Assembly (NCBI GenBank): GCA_041398785.1
Contig: JAWKUA010000033.1
Location: forward strand, 1 to 50,053
Reading direction: 5' to 3'
Source: Planctomycetaceae bacterium
Lineage (GTDB): Bacteria > Planctomycetota > Planctomycetia > Planctomycetales > Planctomycetaceae
Length of the DNA: 50,053 nt
The stretch's first letter is position 1. Every line of letters begins with the position of its first letter. The notes beneath the pieces were generated by a model, which saw only the letters and a program-made list of their open reading frames with translations, did not search any database and was not told where the DNA came from. The translations under genes and the position numbers were made by a program. Below, piece after piece: positions 36,306 through 44,500 of this stretch.

Positions 36306-37671
36306 TCACCGTTCCGGAGCCTGCCACGGTACGCGGCCTCCGCGCTGCAGTTGCTGTCTCATGGCGGAATTCAGCCGATTGACAACGTCGCGGTGACTGT
36401 CCGCGACGTTTCGCTGTTCTTTGGGATCATCCGCCAGGTGGTACAGTTCCAGCGGTTCGAAGGGAGAATTCTGCAGCAGTTTCCAGGGACGTTCGATCAC
36501 CGCGTCGATCGTCTTGCCGCCGTATCGCAGTCCGCCTTCGCGGCGAGTAAAGAACCACTGGCTTCTTAGTGGGGGCTGGTCCTGAGCTGTCAGCGTCGGC
36601 AGAAAACTGCGGCCTTCGATTTCGTGGCTGATGGAAATATTCGCGGCGTCGAACAGCGTCGGCAGAATGTCCATCGACATCGCTGCGAAGGCGGTTTCGG
36701 AGCCGGGCTTGATCGTTTCCGGCCAGACGACGGCCGTCGGCACTTTCAATCCGCCTTCGTACATGGATTGTTTGCCGTCGCAGGGGTCCGTTGTTCGCTC
36801 CGACGCCTAGCTGGCCTCCGTTGTCCGAAGTGAACACGATGATCGTGTTCTGCGAATGACCGTTGTCGTGCAGAGCCTTCAGTACCTGACCGATGCCGTC
36901 GTCCATGTGTTCGATCAGTGCGACCAGCTTCGCTCGCTGCGGATCAATGCCTGACTCGCGATCCAGAACCCGCTGTTCCCAGTCCTTCGGCGGCTGAATC
37001 GGCGTGTGAGGAGCGTTGTAGGCCAGATACAACAGAAACGGCTGTTCAGTGCCCTTTCGGTCGGCCAGGTATTCGACGGCCCAATTGGTAAACAGGTCGG
37101 TGGCGTGTCCTTCCGGATCGACTTCCGTTTCGTTGTGAAACATGTAGTTGATGGCGTGACGGCGATGGTTGTAGTAGTCATCCATCATGTCGCCGCGAAA
37201 TCCGCGGAACAGGTCGAAGCCGCGTTCCGTGGGAGTGTTCGGCGATTCCAGCCCCAGATGCCACTTGCCGACAATCGCGGTGTGGTATCCAGCCGACTGA
37301 GCGATCTTCGGCAGCAGCACCGCGGCCGGGTCCAGGTATCCCCAGTTGTCCTCAGCATGAGTCCGGATGACTCCGGGCACGCCGACAAATTCCTGGTAAC
37401 GACCGGTCAGCAGCGCCGCGCGAGTCGGCGAACACACCGGACAGTTCGCGTAGAAGTTGCTGAACTTCATGCCCTGCGAAAACAAGCGGTCAAGGTGCGG
37501 CGTCTTCATGTCCCGTGAACCGCAACACGCCAGATCGGCGTAACCCAGATCGTCCGCCAGGATCACCAGCATGTTGGGACTCGCCTGAGCAGCCCGGGCC
37601 TCTGCGGCGCATGTGAGCAGCGACAGCAACAGGCTCGACAACACAAGCCCCGGCAGGGAGTTCAAACGCAT
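36306..37671 (-). CDS. Secreted arylsulfatase-family sulfatase (frameshifted as sequenced)
   Basis: Read with one frame correction the gene encodes about 455 residues. It starts with a signal peptide (MRLNSLPGLVLSSLLLSLLTCAAEARA), then the sulfatase core NMLVILADDLGYADLACCG, and the signature CSPTRAALLTGR, whose Cys (about 80) would become formylglycine. GKWHLG, AYNAPHTPIQPP, TSDNGGQLGVGANNGP follow, and after the break MYEGGLKVPTAVVWP to the C-terminus. The frame switch lies between NNGP and GKQSMYEGG; the plus-strand GGGG run at 36783-36786 is the likely spot, since removing one base restores one frame (total length 1366 is 3n+1). Sulfatases of this kind remove sulfate from polysaccharides and are abundant in planctomycetes. 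An upstream in-frame start at 37785 is less likely. Confidence 0.85.
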
Positions 37672-38028
37672 CATCAGATTTCTTTGTTGAGTTGACCCGG
37701 ATACTGCGGTGGCTGCAGAAATGCGTTTCAGGCCCGGCGTGTCGGCACACTGACCGCCGGTCCGGTGAGCAATTGATTCGGTCATTGGCGACGTTCCCAG
37801 TCCCCGGATACATCGCCGTCAGGAGAATAGTTCATGTCGCAAACACGCTCAATTCACGACATCGAGCCTCAATGTGTCAAGCGCGCGACTGCAGAGTTGC
37901 CGGCTGATCTGCCGCGCACTGGGCGCTGTCGGAGCGGACGGGGCGCAGCGGCTGGGTTCCCGCCGTCGCGGGAATGACGGGGGTGCCTGCGCGGGAATGA
38001 CGGGGGGCCGAGGCCTTGCCGGGCGGAC
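37672..38028. other. Gap with a GC-rich direct repeat
   Basis: No gene is supported. A 16-base unit GCGGGAATGACGGGGG occurs at 37968-37983 and again at 37991-38006, and TTCCCGCCGTCGCGGGAA just before forms a short palindrome. This is another intergenic repeat family. Confidence 0.55.
37968..38006. repeat. Direct repeat of GCGGGAATGACGGGGG
   Basis: Two identical 16-base copies start 23 bases apart, right after the stop-proximal end of the DUF1559 gene. Confidence 0.75.
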
Positions 38029-39087
38029 TTAGAATTGGCCGACGACGTCGTTGTCGGCGATTGCGGAGAGGCGCCACAGTGTTGCTGAATCGATGTGTTG
38101 AGACAGCATACGCACGGAACCGTCGCCCAGCAGCGCCTGGAATCCCCCTTCGTGAGGACTGCTGATGCGGGCGAAGTCGCGGAAGTCCGGAGTTCCCCGT
38201 TTCGCGAATCCAAAGACCACCGGGAACGCTCCGTTGTCGATCCAGAAATACGAATACAGCGGGCCTCCGTCCGTTTCCAGAAACGCGAACGTGTTGCTGC
38301 TTCCGTCCGTGATGTCGCGAAAACTGGTGGTCACTCCGGTCCCGAACATCCCGCGCCATTCTCGCCAGGAATTCGGAACGTGCCCGCCGGGGACACCGCC
38401 CGACGGCAGGTAATTCGTCTGGCCGACTTCCGGAATGCTGCGACCGAACCAATAACCGGATTCGTAACGGGCGAAGATTCCGTGCGGGTCGCATTTCAGC
38501 GGATCGGAACCGCCGATCAGCGGACTGCAGCGAACATGCAGTCCCAGAAACTGCCCGGTCGCCGACTGGCCGGTGTCTGACGGGCACAGAAACACGGACA
38601 GCTTTGCCTGAGCGATCTCCCAGTCGCGCGTCCACCACGGCTGGCGGCGGGTGTCGGAGACGGGCAGCGGATCGAAACCCTGCCACGAATGAATGCGGCT
38701 GTAGACGTTGGCCTGATCCATGTACGGCAGCAGAGCGACGTGAGCGCTGGTTCCGGGATTCGGCCGGTTCGCCGTCAGTTGCAGGGAACTCAGGGCCGGA
38801 GCGTCCGTGTCCATCGCCAGGGCAGCGGCGGGAAAGTGACGATGCACGTCGTGGAAATTGTGCAGCGCTATGCCGAACTGCTTCAGATTGTTGCGGCACT
38901 GAGTCCGGCGAGCAGCCTCGCGAGCCTGCTGGACCGCCGGCAGCAACAGCGCGATCAGGACCGCAATGACGGCGATGACAACCAGCAGCTCAATCAGCGT
39001 AAACGCTCGCCGACGGGAACCGCACTCCGCCAAAAGAGTCGGATACTGCGGTCGAACACAGCGTTCGGTGAATTCAGATCTTCGCAC
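38029..39087 (-). CDS. DUF1559 domain protein with prepilin-type N-terminus
   Basis: The protein has RRRAFTLIELLVVIAVIAVLIALLLPAVQQAREAARR, a type IV pilin-like cleavage and helix signal, preceded by a 30-residue basic leader. The DUF1559 body follows (CRNNLKQFGIALHNFHD...; FPAAALAMDT; GGSDPLKCDPHGIF) and it ends with the family's C-terminal LLGDGSVRMLSQHID block. I placed the start at a GTG (39087) because GGAGG sits 7 bases upstream; an open-frame TTG at 39108 is the alternative. DUF1559 proteins occur in large paralogous sets in planctomycetes; they are exported and may form filament-like or surface structures, but function is unproven. Confidence 0.9.
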   Translation of the reverse strand: MRRSEFTERCVRPQYPTLLAECGSRRRAFTLIELLVVIAVIAVLIALLLPAVQQAREAARRTQCRNNLKQFGIALHNFHDVHRHFPAAALAMDTDAPALSSLQLTANRPNPGTSAHVALLPYMDQANVYSRIHSWQGFDPLPVSDTRRQPWWTRDWEIAQAKLSVFLCPSDTGQSATGQFLGLHVRCSPLIGGSDPLKCDPHGIFARYESGYWFGRSIPEVGQTNYLPSGGVPGGHVPNSWREWRGMFGTGVTTSFRDITDGSSNTFAFLETDGGPLYSYFWIDNGAFPVVFGFAKRGTPDFRDFARISSPHEGGFQALLGDGSVRMLSQHIDSATLWRLSAIADNDVVGQF

Positions 39088-39585
39088 CAGCCCGCCTCCC
39101 GCCGGCAAAAAACCGCGACAAACGAAAATTGTACCGGTGAATTCCAGGCCTTCTCAAAGAATTTTCGCAATCGGTGAGGCCTCCGAGCCCCGCCGACTTC
39201 CGCGGCACACGCCGAACAGAATTCACACGTCCCCTGCGACACGCCGGACTGCGAAGCCCGGTGCGGTGTCAGTTGCCGAGCCTCTTCACACGGCCCTTCG
39301 GCGAACCGATTCGGCGGTGCCGCGCGGGGGCGGCGTTCCATCGTTCTTCTGTTGGGGTGCTTCTGTCTGCTGCTGTTTCCATACGCCACCGCTCCCGAAC
39401 CGGTGGGAATAACTCCGACAGAATCCGTCCGGCTGACCGAAAACAACTCGTCATGCGAACTTTTCCGGTCAATTCGCCGGACAAATATTCGTGGGAAACG
39501 GCCGGACCTGTCATAATCGGGACGGGAACAGCACGGCTCACGCAGCTTGTGACGGCACTGTGATTTGATCGCCTGGAGCACGCGA
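39088..39585. other. Divergent gap before the hybrid kinase gene
   Basis: I found no supported gene in these ~500 bases between the DUF1559 gene and the kinase gene. It should hold two divergent promoters. The kinase ribosome-binding site (GGAG at 39575-39578) is the only clear signal. Confidence 0.4.
39095..39099 (-). promoter_or_regulatory. Shine-Dalgarno supporting GTG start of the DUF1559 gene
   Basis: GGAGG on the minus strand is 7 bases from GTG 39087. The competing TTG at 39108 has no such motif. Confidence 0.6.
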
Positions 39586-42500
39586 ATGCCAACATCATCG
39601 TCGCCGGTCGACACATCGCCAACGGCCCCCCGGCCGAATGGAATGCAGCCGAACGCATCGCAGTCGAACGGAACCGACACCAGCGGATGCGAAGCAAACG
39701 GACGCGAAGCAAACGGCACAGCGAAGGCGGTCGCGCCGTCTTCCGCTGACGACCGGGCACAGGCCACCAGCAAGGCCCTGGACCAGGCTCAAAGTGACCT
39801 GGAAAACCTGTTTCGCAGCACGGAAATCGCGGTCATCTTTCTGGATGACGAACAGTGCATCAAGCGATTTACTCCGGCCGTCACACAGGTCTACAACCTG
39901 ATCAAGACGGACATCGGCCGTCCGATCTGGCACCTGACTCACAACGCCGTCACGATGCCGGCGCTGCCGGAATCCGCGGCGCTGGCGGAAGCGTCCACGG
40001 CGATCGAGCACGCGGTGGAACTTCTGGACGGCCGGTCGTTCATGCGGCGAGTCCTGCCATACCGCGATTCGGACGGCGAGCCGGCGGGAATCATCGTCAC
40101 GTTTTCCGATGTCAGTGACCTGCGGCAGTCGGAACGCAAGGCTCGCCGGGGCCTGGCTCAACTGCAGGCGGTGTATCAGCATTCGGGCGTGGGTCTGGGA
40201 TTTGTCGACTGCGACCTGCGGTACGTCAGCGTGAACAATGTGCTGGCAGACATCAACGGTGTTCCGGTTCAGGATCACGCGGGCCGGCTGATGCATGAAA
40301 TTCTGCCGCCGGATCTGGTCGAATCCATCGAAGGGATGTATCGGGAGGTGATTCGGACCCGGCAGCCGGTGACGGACATCGAAATCACCGGCCGAACCCG
40401 AGCGAATCCGGAAACCGATCATACCTGGCTGGTCAGTTATCACCCGGTGATTGATGAAGCCGGTGAGGTGCTGGGCGTGACATCCGTGGTTAAGGATATA
40501 TCCGAACGCAAACGCCAGGAACAGTTGATCGGCGACAGTGAGAAGTTTCTTCGCAAGACGCTGGATTCGCTGTTCGCGTTCGTCGGTGTCTGTACGGTGG
40601 ACGGCACGCTGGTGGAAGCCAACCGCCAGTTGCTGAAGGCCGCCGGCGTGCAGCCGCAGGACGTTCTGGGAAAACACTTCGCCGACACATACTGGTGGAG
40701 TTACGACCGTCAGGTGCAGTCACGGCTGCGAGCCGCGATCCGCCGCGCGGCGTCCGGCAAGATTTCGCGGTACGACGTGGACATCCGCGTCGCCGGCGGC
40801 CGCCTGATGACGATCGACTTTCAACTGGTACCGATGTTTGACGATGCCGGCCGGGTCACTCACATGATCCCGTCGGGAATTGACATTTCGGACCGCCGCC
40901 GCGACGAGCAGTCTCTGCGAATCAGCGAGGAACGGCTGAGAATCGCCGCCCGGGCCGCCGGTTTCGGAACGTACGACATCAACTTCAAATCGAATACGGT
41001 TGTCTGGTCGCCGGAAATGAAGGACATCTTCGGTCTGCCGGACAGTGCTCCAGTGCGACTGAAGGCCGGGCACGTGCCGGACCTGGTGCATCCGGACGAT
41101 CGCGATCTGGTTGCCGAGGCGATTCGTTCTTCCACACACGCGGCCAGCAACGGCGAATGCGCGGTGGACTACCGCGTGGTGACTCCCAAGGGCGAAGTTC
41201 GCTGGGTGCGCATGAAGGGCCGGACTCTGTTCATCAAGCGCGATGGCCGACGGATCGCCCGCCGCGCGATCGGCACGGTTATCGACATCACGGAACGCAA
41301 GACAGTCGAAGCCGCCCTGCTGAAAGCTCGCAGCGCGGCGGAAACCTCGAACCAGGCGAAGAGCGAATTTCTGGCGAACATGAGCCATGAAATTCGCACT
41401 CCCATGACGGCGATCCTGGGGTACGCCGATCTGCTCAGCAAGCACCTGACCAATCCTGACAACCTGCACTGCGTCGAAACCATTCGCCGCAACGGCCGCT
41501 TTCTGATTGAGATCATCAACGACATTCTGGACCTGTCCAAGATTGAAGCCGGCAAGCTGGAAGTCAACCGGCAGCGCGTTTCTCCGGTCTCGCTTATCAG
41601 CGACGTGCGGCTGCTGATGGACGTGCGTGCTCAGGAAAAGCAGATTCCGCTGATCGTGGAATTCGAAGGCAGCATTCCGGATGCCATCCAGACCGACGCG
41701 ATCCGGCTGCGGCAGGTCCTGGTCAATCTTGTCGGCAACGCCATCAAGTTCACGGATAACGGAAGTGTGAAGCTGGTGGTGCGGTGCCGCCCCGAAAAGC
41801 AGCAGATGCAGTTTGACATTTCCGACACCGGCATCGGAATCAGCAAGGAGCAGCAGCGGAAACTGTTTCAGCCGTTTACTCAACTGGACGCATCGATCAA
41901 TCGGCGGTTCGGCGGCACCGGGCTGGGTCTGACGATCAGCCGCCGCCTGACGGAAATGCTCGGCGGCGACATTTCCGCCGTCAGTCAGATCGACAGGGGC
42001 AGCACATTCACGGTCACCATCGACACCGGTTCGCTGGAAAACGTCCGCCTGATTGAACCGCACCTGGACGACAGCCGGATCTTCTCCACGTCGGGCCATT
42101 TCTCGATGCCGCCGAACCTGGAGGCTCATGTCCTGATCGTGGACGACCGCAGCGAAGTGCGGCATCTGGCTCAGCACTTTGTCGAAGAAGCCGGCGGCGA
42201 CGTCAGCGTCGCGACCAACGGCCAGCAGGCCATCGACCAGGTCGTCGCACTCGGCAGAGCGAACATGGCGGTCGACGTCATTCTGATGGATGTTCAGATG
42301 CCGGTGAAGGACGGCTACACGACCGCTCGCGAACTCCGGTCGATGGGATTCACCAAGCCGATCATCGCCCTGACCGCCCACGCCATGCAGGGAGACCGCG
42401 AAAAGTGTCTGGAAGCGGGTTATGACGACTATCTGACGAAACCGCTGGATCGTCGCGTGCTGATTGAAACGCTGCACCGGTACACGTCGGAAATGTCCAG

Positions 42501-42981
42501 CGGCGAGATTCGCGTGCAGCGACACGAATTCAGACAGGACCAGCGGCAGGCCGCCGAAAAGTCCGCCGCCTCCGACGTGGTCCGCTCGGGAGGACAGCGC
42601 GTGCTGCTGGTCGATGACAACCGCGATGCCACGCAGATTCAAAAGATGCTGCTGGAAATGCACGGTCATCTGGTGCTGGTGGCTCACGACGGAAAAACGG
42701 CCGTCGCGATGGCTCATACGGAACAGCCGGACACGGTGCTGCTGGACCTGACGCTTCCCGACATCGACGGCTTCACCGCGGCCGCTCAGATACGGCAGCA
42801 GGCCGACGGTCGTCCGCCGCGATTGATTGCTTTGACCGGACTAAACACCGTTGAAGCCCGTCAGCGCGCCGCGAAGGCCGGGATCGATCGCTTCCTGCTG
42901 AAGCCGATCGACGCTCACGAATTGAATCGAGTTCTTCGCGAACAGCCCGGCGAAAAACAGAAGCCACTGGCCACCCGCTGA
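39586..42981 (+). CDS. Hybrid sensor histidine kinase with four PAS-like domains and two receiver domains
   Basis: GGAG 7 bases upstream supports ATG 39586 (1131 residues). A low-complexity N-terminus (1-65; EANGREANGT from a 15-base tandem duplication at 39689-39718) precedes PAS domains at about 70-180, 190-305, 315-430 and 450-572. The first (DLENLFRSTEIAVIFLDDE, KRFTPAVTQVYNLIKTDIGRP) resembles the PAS region at the end of CheB/CheR fusion proteins, but no CheB or CheR is present. HisKA has FLANMSHEIRTPM (His about 602), then HATPase blocks NLVGNAIKFTD, DTGIGIS and GGTGLGL. Two receivers follow: LIVDDRSEVRH with LMDVQMPVKDG (Asp about 902), and LLVDDNRDATQ with LLDLTLPDIDG (Asp about 1055). 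No transmembrane segment is visible, so it should be cytoplasmic. The input signal and output partner are unknown. Confidence 0.93.
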   Translation: MPTSSSPVDTSPTAPRPNGMQPNASQSNGTDTSGCEANGREANGTAKAVAPSSADDRAQATSKALDQAQSDLENLFRSTEIAVIFLDDEQCIKRFTPAVTQVYNLIKTDIGRPIWHLTHNAVTMPALPESAALAEASTAIEHAVELLDGRSFMRRVLPYRDSDGEPAGIIVTFSDVSDLRQSERKARRGLAQLQAVYQHSGVGLGFVDCDLRYVSVNNVLADINGVPVQDHAGRLMHEILPPDLVESIEGMYREVIRTRQPVTDIEITGRTRANPETDHTWLVSYHPVIDEAGEVLGVTSVVKDISERKRQEQLIGDSEKFLRKTLDSLFAFVGVCTVDGTLVEANRQLLKAAGVQPQDVLGKHFADTYWWSYDRQVQSRLRAAIRRAASGKISRYDVDIRVAGGRLMTIDFQLVPMFDDAGRVTHMIPSGIDISDRRRDEQSLRISEERLRIAARAAGFGTYDINFKSNTVVWSPEMKDIFGLPDSAPVRLKAGHVPDLVHPDDRDLVAEAIRSSTHAASNGECAVDYRVVTPKGEVRWVRMKGRTLFIKRDGRRIARRAIGTVIDITERKTVEAALLKARSAAETSNQAKSEFLANMSHEIRTPMTAILGYADLLSKHLTNPDNLHCVETIRRNGRFLIEIINDILDLSKIEAGKLEVNRQRVSPVSLISDVRLLMDVRAQEKQIPLIVEFEGSIPDAIQTDAIRLRQVLVNLVGNAIKFTDNGSVKLVVRCRPEKQQMQFDISDTGIGISKEQQRKLFQPFTQLDASINRRFGGTGLGLTISRRLTEMLGGDISAVSQIDRGSTFTVTIDTGSLENVRLIEPHLDDSRIFSTSGHFSMPPNLEAHVLIVDDRSEVRHLAQHFVEEAGGDVSVATNGQQAIDQVVALGRANMAVDVILMDVQMPVKDGYTTARELRSMGFTKPIIALTAHAMQGDREKCLEAGYDDYLTKPLDRRVLIETLHRYTSEMSSGEIRVQRHEFRQDQRQAAEKSAASDVVRSGGQRVLLVDDNRDATQIQKMLLEMHGHLVLVAHDGKTAVAMAHTEQPDTVLLDLTLPDIDGFTAAAQIRQQADGRPPRLIALTGLNTVEARQRAAKAGIDRFLLKPIDAHELNRVLREQPGEKQKPLATR

Positions 42982-43157
42982 TGCGAATTCCCGCGGTTCG
43001 CGACGCTTTCCGGCATCCGGTGTGAAGCGATCCGGCACCGTTCAGCCGGAAGCCCGGCGAACTTGAAATGAAGTGAGACTGTCGAGATACTTCCGATCCG
43101 CTGGCTCGCCGGAACGGATTTCAACGATCCCTGCGGCGTCCATTCGCGGACGCAAAT

Positions 43158-43246
43158 GGAGAGGTGGCAGAGTGGCCGAATGCGCATCATTGCTAATGAT
43201 GTGACTCCAGAAATGGGGTCCGGGGGTTCGAATCCCCCCCTCTCCG
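43158..43246 (+). tRNA. tRNA-Ser (anticodon GCU)
   Basis: GGAGAGG (43158-43164) pairs with CCTCTCC (43239-43245), with discriminator G at 43246 and no encoded CCA. GTGGCAGAGTGGCCGAATG is the class II D-arm. The anticodon loop reads TTGCTAA, anticodon GCT, and a long variable arm precedes GGTTCGAATCC, the T loop. This decodes AGC/AGU. A strong terminator follows. Confidence 0.95.
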
Positions 43247-43259
43247 CATTGCAATTCCT

Positions 43260-43297
43260 ACCGCCAGCGACCATCACGCCGCTGGCGGTTTTTTTTT
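43260..43297 (+). terminator. Intrinsic terminator after tRNA-Ser(GCU)
   Basis: ACCGCCAGCG (43260-43269) pairs with CGCTGGCGGT (43280-43289) around a ten-base loop, followed by a run of T to 43297. It is the clearest rho-independent terminator in the window. Confidence 0.92.
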
Positions 43298-43370
43298 GAG
43301 TTCGTCCGGGACGGCGCGGGGGTGTCGTGAGCAACCGACCGGTCGCGACATGAGTTGCCGTCGGCAGCGA

Positions 43371-43595
43371 TCAGCCTGGCGTTGTCAGGGGTTCCGGGTC
43401 GCGGAGTCTGGTTATTGCCGGCGTGTCAGGCCGTGGGTCGTGGAGTTTGTCGGTCACTTCTTTTCTCAGCACCAGGACATCACGCGGGGCACGCACGCCG
43501 ATCCGCACCTTGTTGCCGCGGACCTCCAGAACTTCCACCTGAACCTTATCACCAATGCAGATGACTTCGTTCGTCTTGCGTGTGAGGACCAGCAT
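43371..43595 (-). CDS. csrA: Carbon storage regulator CsrA
   Basis: The 74-residue product begins MLVLTRKTNEVICIGDKVQVEVLEVRGNKVRIGVRAPRDVLVLRKEV, the CsrA family core with the N-terminal MLVLTRK strand and the IGVxAPxDVxVxRxE RNA-binding strand. CsrA binds GGA motifs in mRNA leaders and changes their translation or decay. GGGAG lies 8 bases before the ATG at 43595; the upstream open frame to 43766 is not CsrA-like. The tail after residue 50 (DKLHDPRPDTPAITRLRDPE) is longer than in the shortest members. It stands alone between a tRNA and a hypothetical gene, with no flagellar genes nearby. Confidence 0.95.
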   Translation of the reverse strand: MLVLTRKTNEVICIGDKVQVEVLEVRGNKVRIGVRAPRDVLVLRKEVTDKLHDPRPDTPAITRLRDPEPLTTPG

Positions 43596-43922
43596 CGGAA
43601 TCACTCCCTTGACCGCGTGAGTGTGACATATCGTCTTGCTGTGAGTCAGCATCTGAACGGGCACGTGACGCGCGAGGCTCGTGAGATGTGTGGAGCAAGC
43701 CTGTATCAGCGCGGAATGCGCAGTCGAAGACCCGCCCGATAAGGAGATTTGCACGTGTTGTGCCAATCGCTGTGGATTTCAGCCGGGAACGATGTACCGA
43801 TTATTGTTGCGAAGCCCTTCGGCACGCATCCAGCGGGAGTCTTGAAAACAATGTCCCGACTCCAGTCATGCAAGTGGCACGCATTCGCGCAGGCTGACAA
43901 TTCGGCGACCATCCGATTCGGC
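43596..43922. other. Gap upstream of csrA
   Basis: No gene is supported in these 327 bases, which must hold the csrA promoter and leader. I see no strong hairpin. Confidence 0.4.
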
Positions 43923-44330
43923 TCATTCACCGGTTTCTGTGGGAACTCGCAGCGAGCTTCTGCCGGCGGATAAAATGGCGTCCCGAGTAGTCTTCCAGAT
44001 CAGATGCGCATGCCATTGAGCTTCCAGTTCGCAGGCCTGTTTGATCAATGCCGCGGCCACCGCGATGTCTCCTTCGTCATGCGCTTTGACGGCGCGTCTT
44101 GCCAGTTGGCAGGCTTCCGCGGCTGTATTCTCAATCTGTTGCAGCCAGCCGGCGGCTTTTCGCCATTCGGACGATTCCCGGCCGCTTGTCGCCAGCGCGA
44201 GTCGCTCGGCCTGCGCTGATCGGAGCCCCTGGACTCGCAGTTTCAGCGGACCGAATTCCGTGGCCCAGTCGCAGGTTTGCCAATTGTCTCGGGCGGCTTC
44301 GAAGGCTTCGCCGGGTGAGGGAATCGACAT
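43923..44330 (-). CDS. Small helical hypothetical protein, 135 aa
   Basis: I chose the ATG at 44330 because the sequence from there (MSIPSPGEAFEAARDNWQTCDW) is uniform, while the upstream extension to 44444 overlaps the opposite-strand kinase leader. The product is nearly all helix, with heptad-like stretches (QIENTAAEACQLARRAVKAHDEGDIAVAAALIKQACELEAQW) that look like a helical hairpin or bundle. No signal or membrane segment. It is divergent from the CHASE3 kinase with about 170 bases between starts. No function is assigned. Confidence 0.65.
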   Translation of the reverse strand: MSIPSPGEAFEAARDNWQTCDWATEFGPLKLRVQGLRSAQAERLALATSGRESSEWRKAAGWLQQIENTAAEACQLARRAVKAHDEGDIAVAAALIKQACELEAQWHAHLIWKTTRDAILSAGRSSLRVPTETGE

Positions 44331-44500
44331 GAATCGCACCGTGCGGACGATAGATGGAAAGGAGCTGTCGCGAATGACGCCACAACGGCGCAAAGAATCG
44401 CATTTCCTGTGCCGGAAAGGTGACCCGACGAACGCGAACGCCAATAATGCCGGCGCGGCTTCCTTCGCCGAAGGAGATTCAGCGGTCGTCGCCCTTTGGA

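Noticed and set aside
40720..42717. 665-residue minus-strand open frame opposite the hybrid kinase
   Set aside because: Kinase and receiver motifs are on the plus strand; this frame has no domain.
43158..43246. Integration (att) site at tRNA-Ser(GCU)
   Set aside because: No integrase gene and no duplicated tRNA 3' end were found nearby; the similarity with the second tRNA-Ser is expected for isoacceptors.
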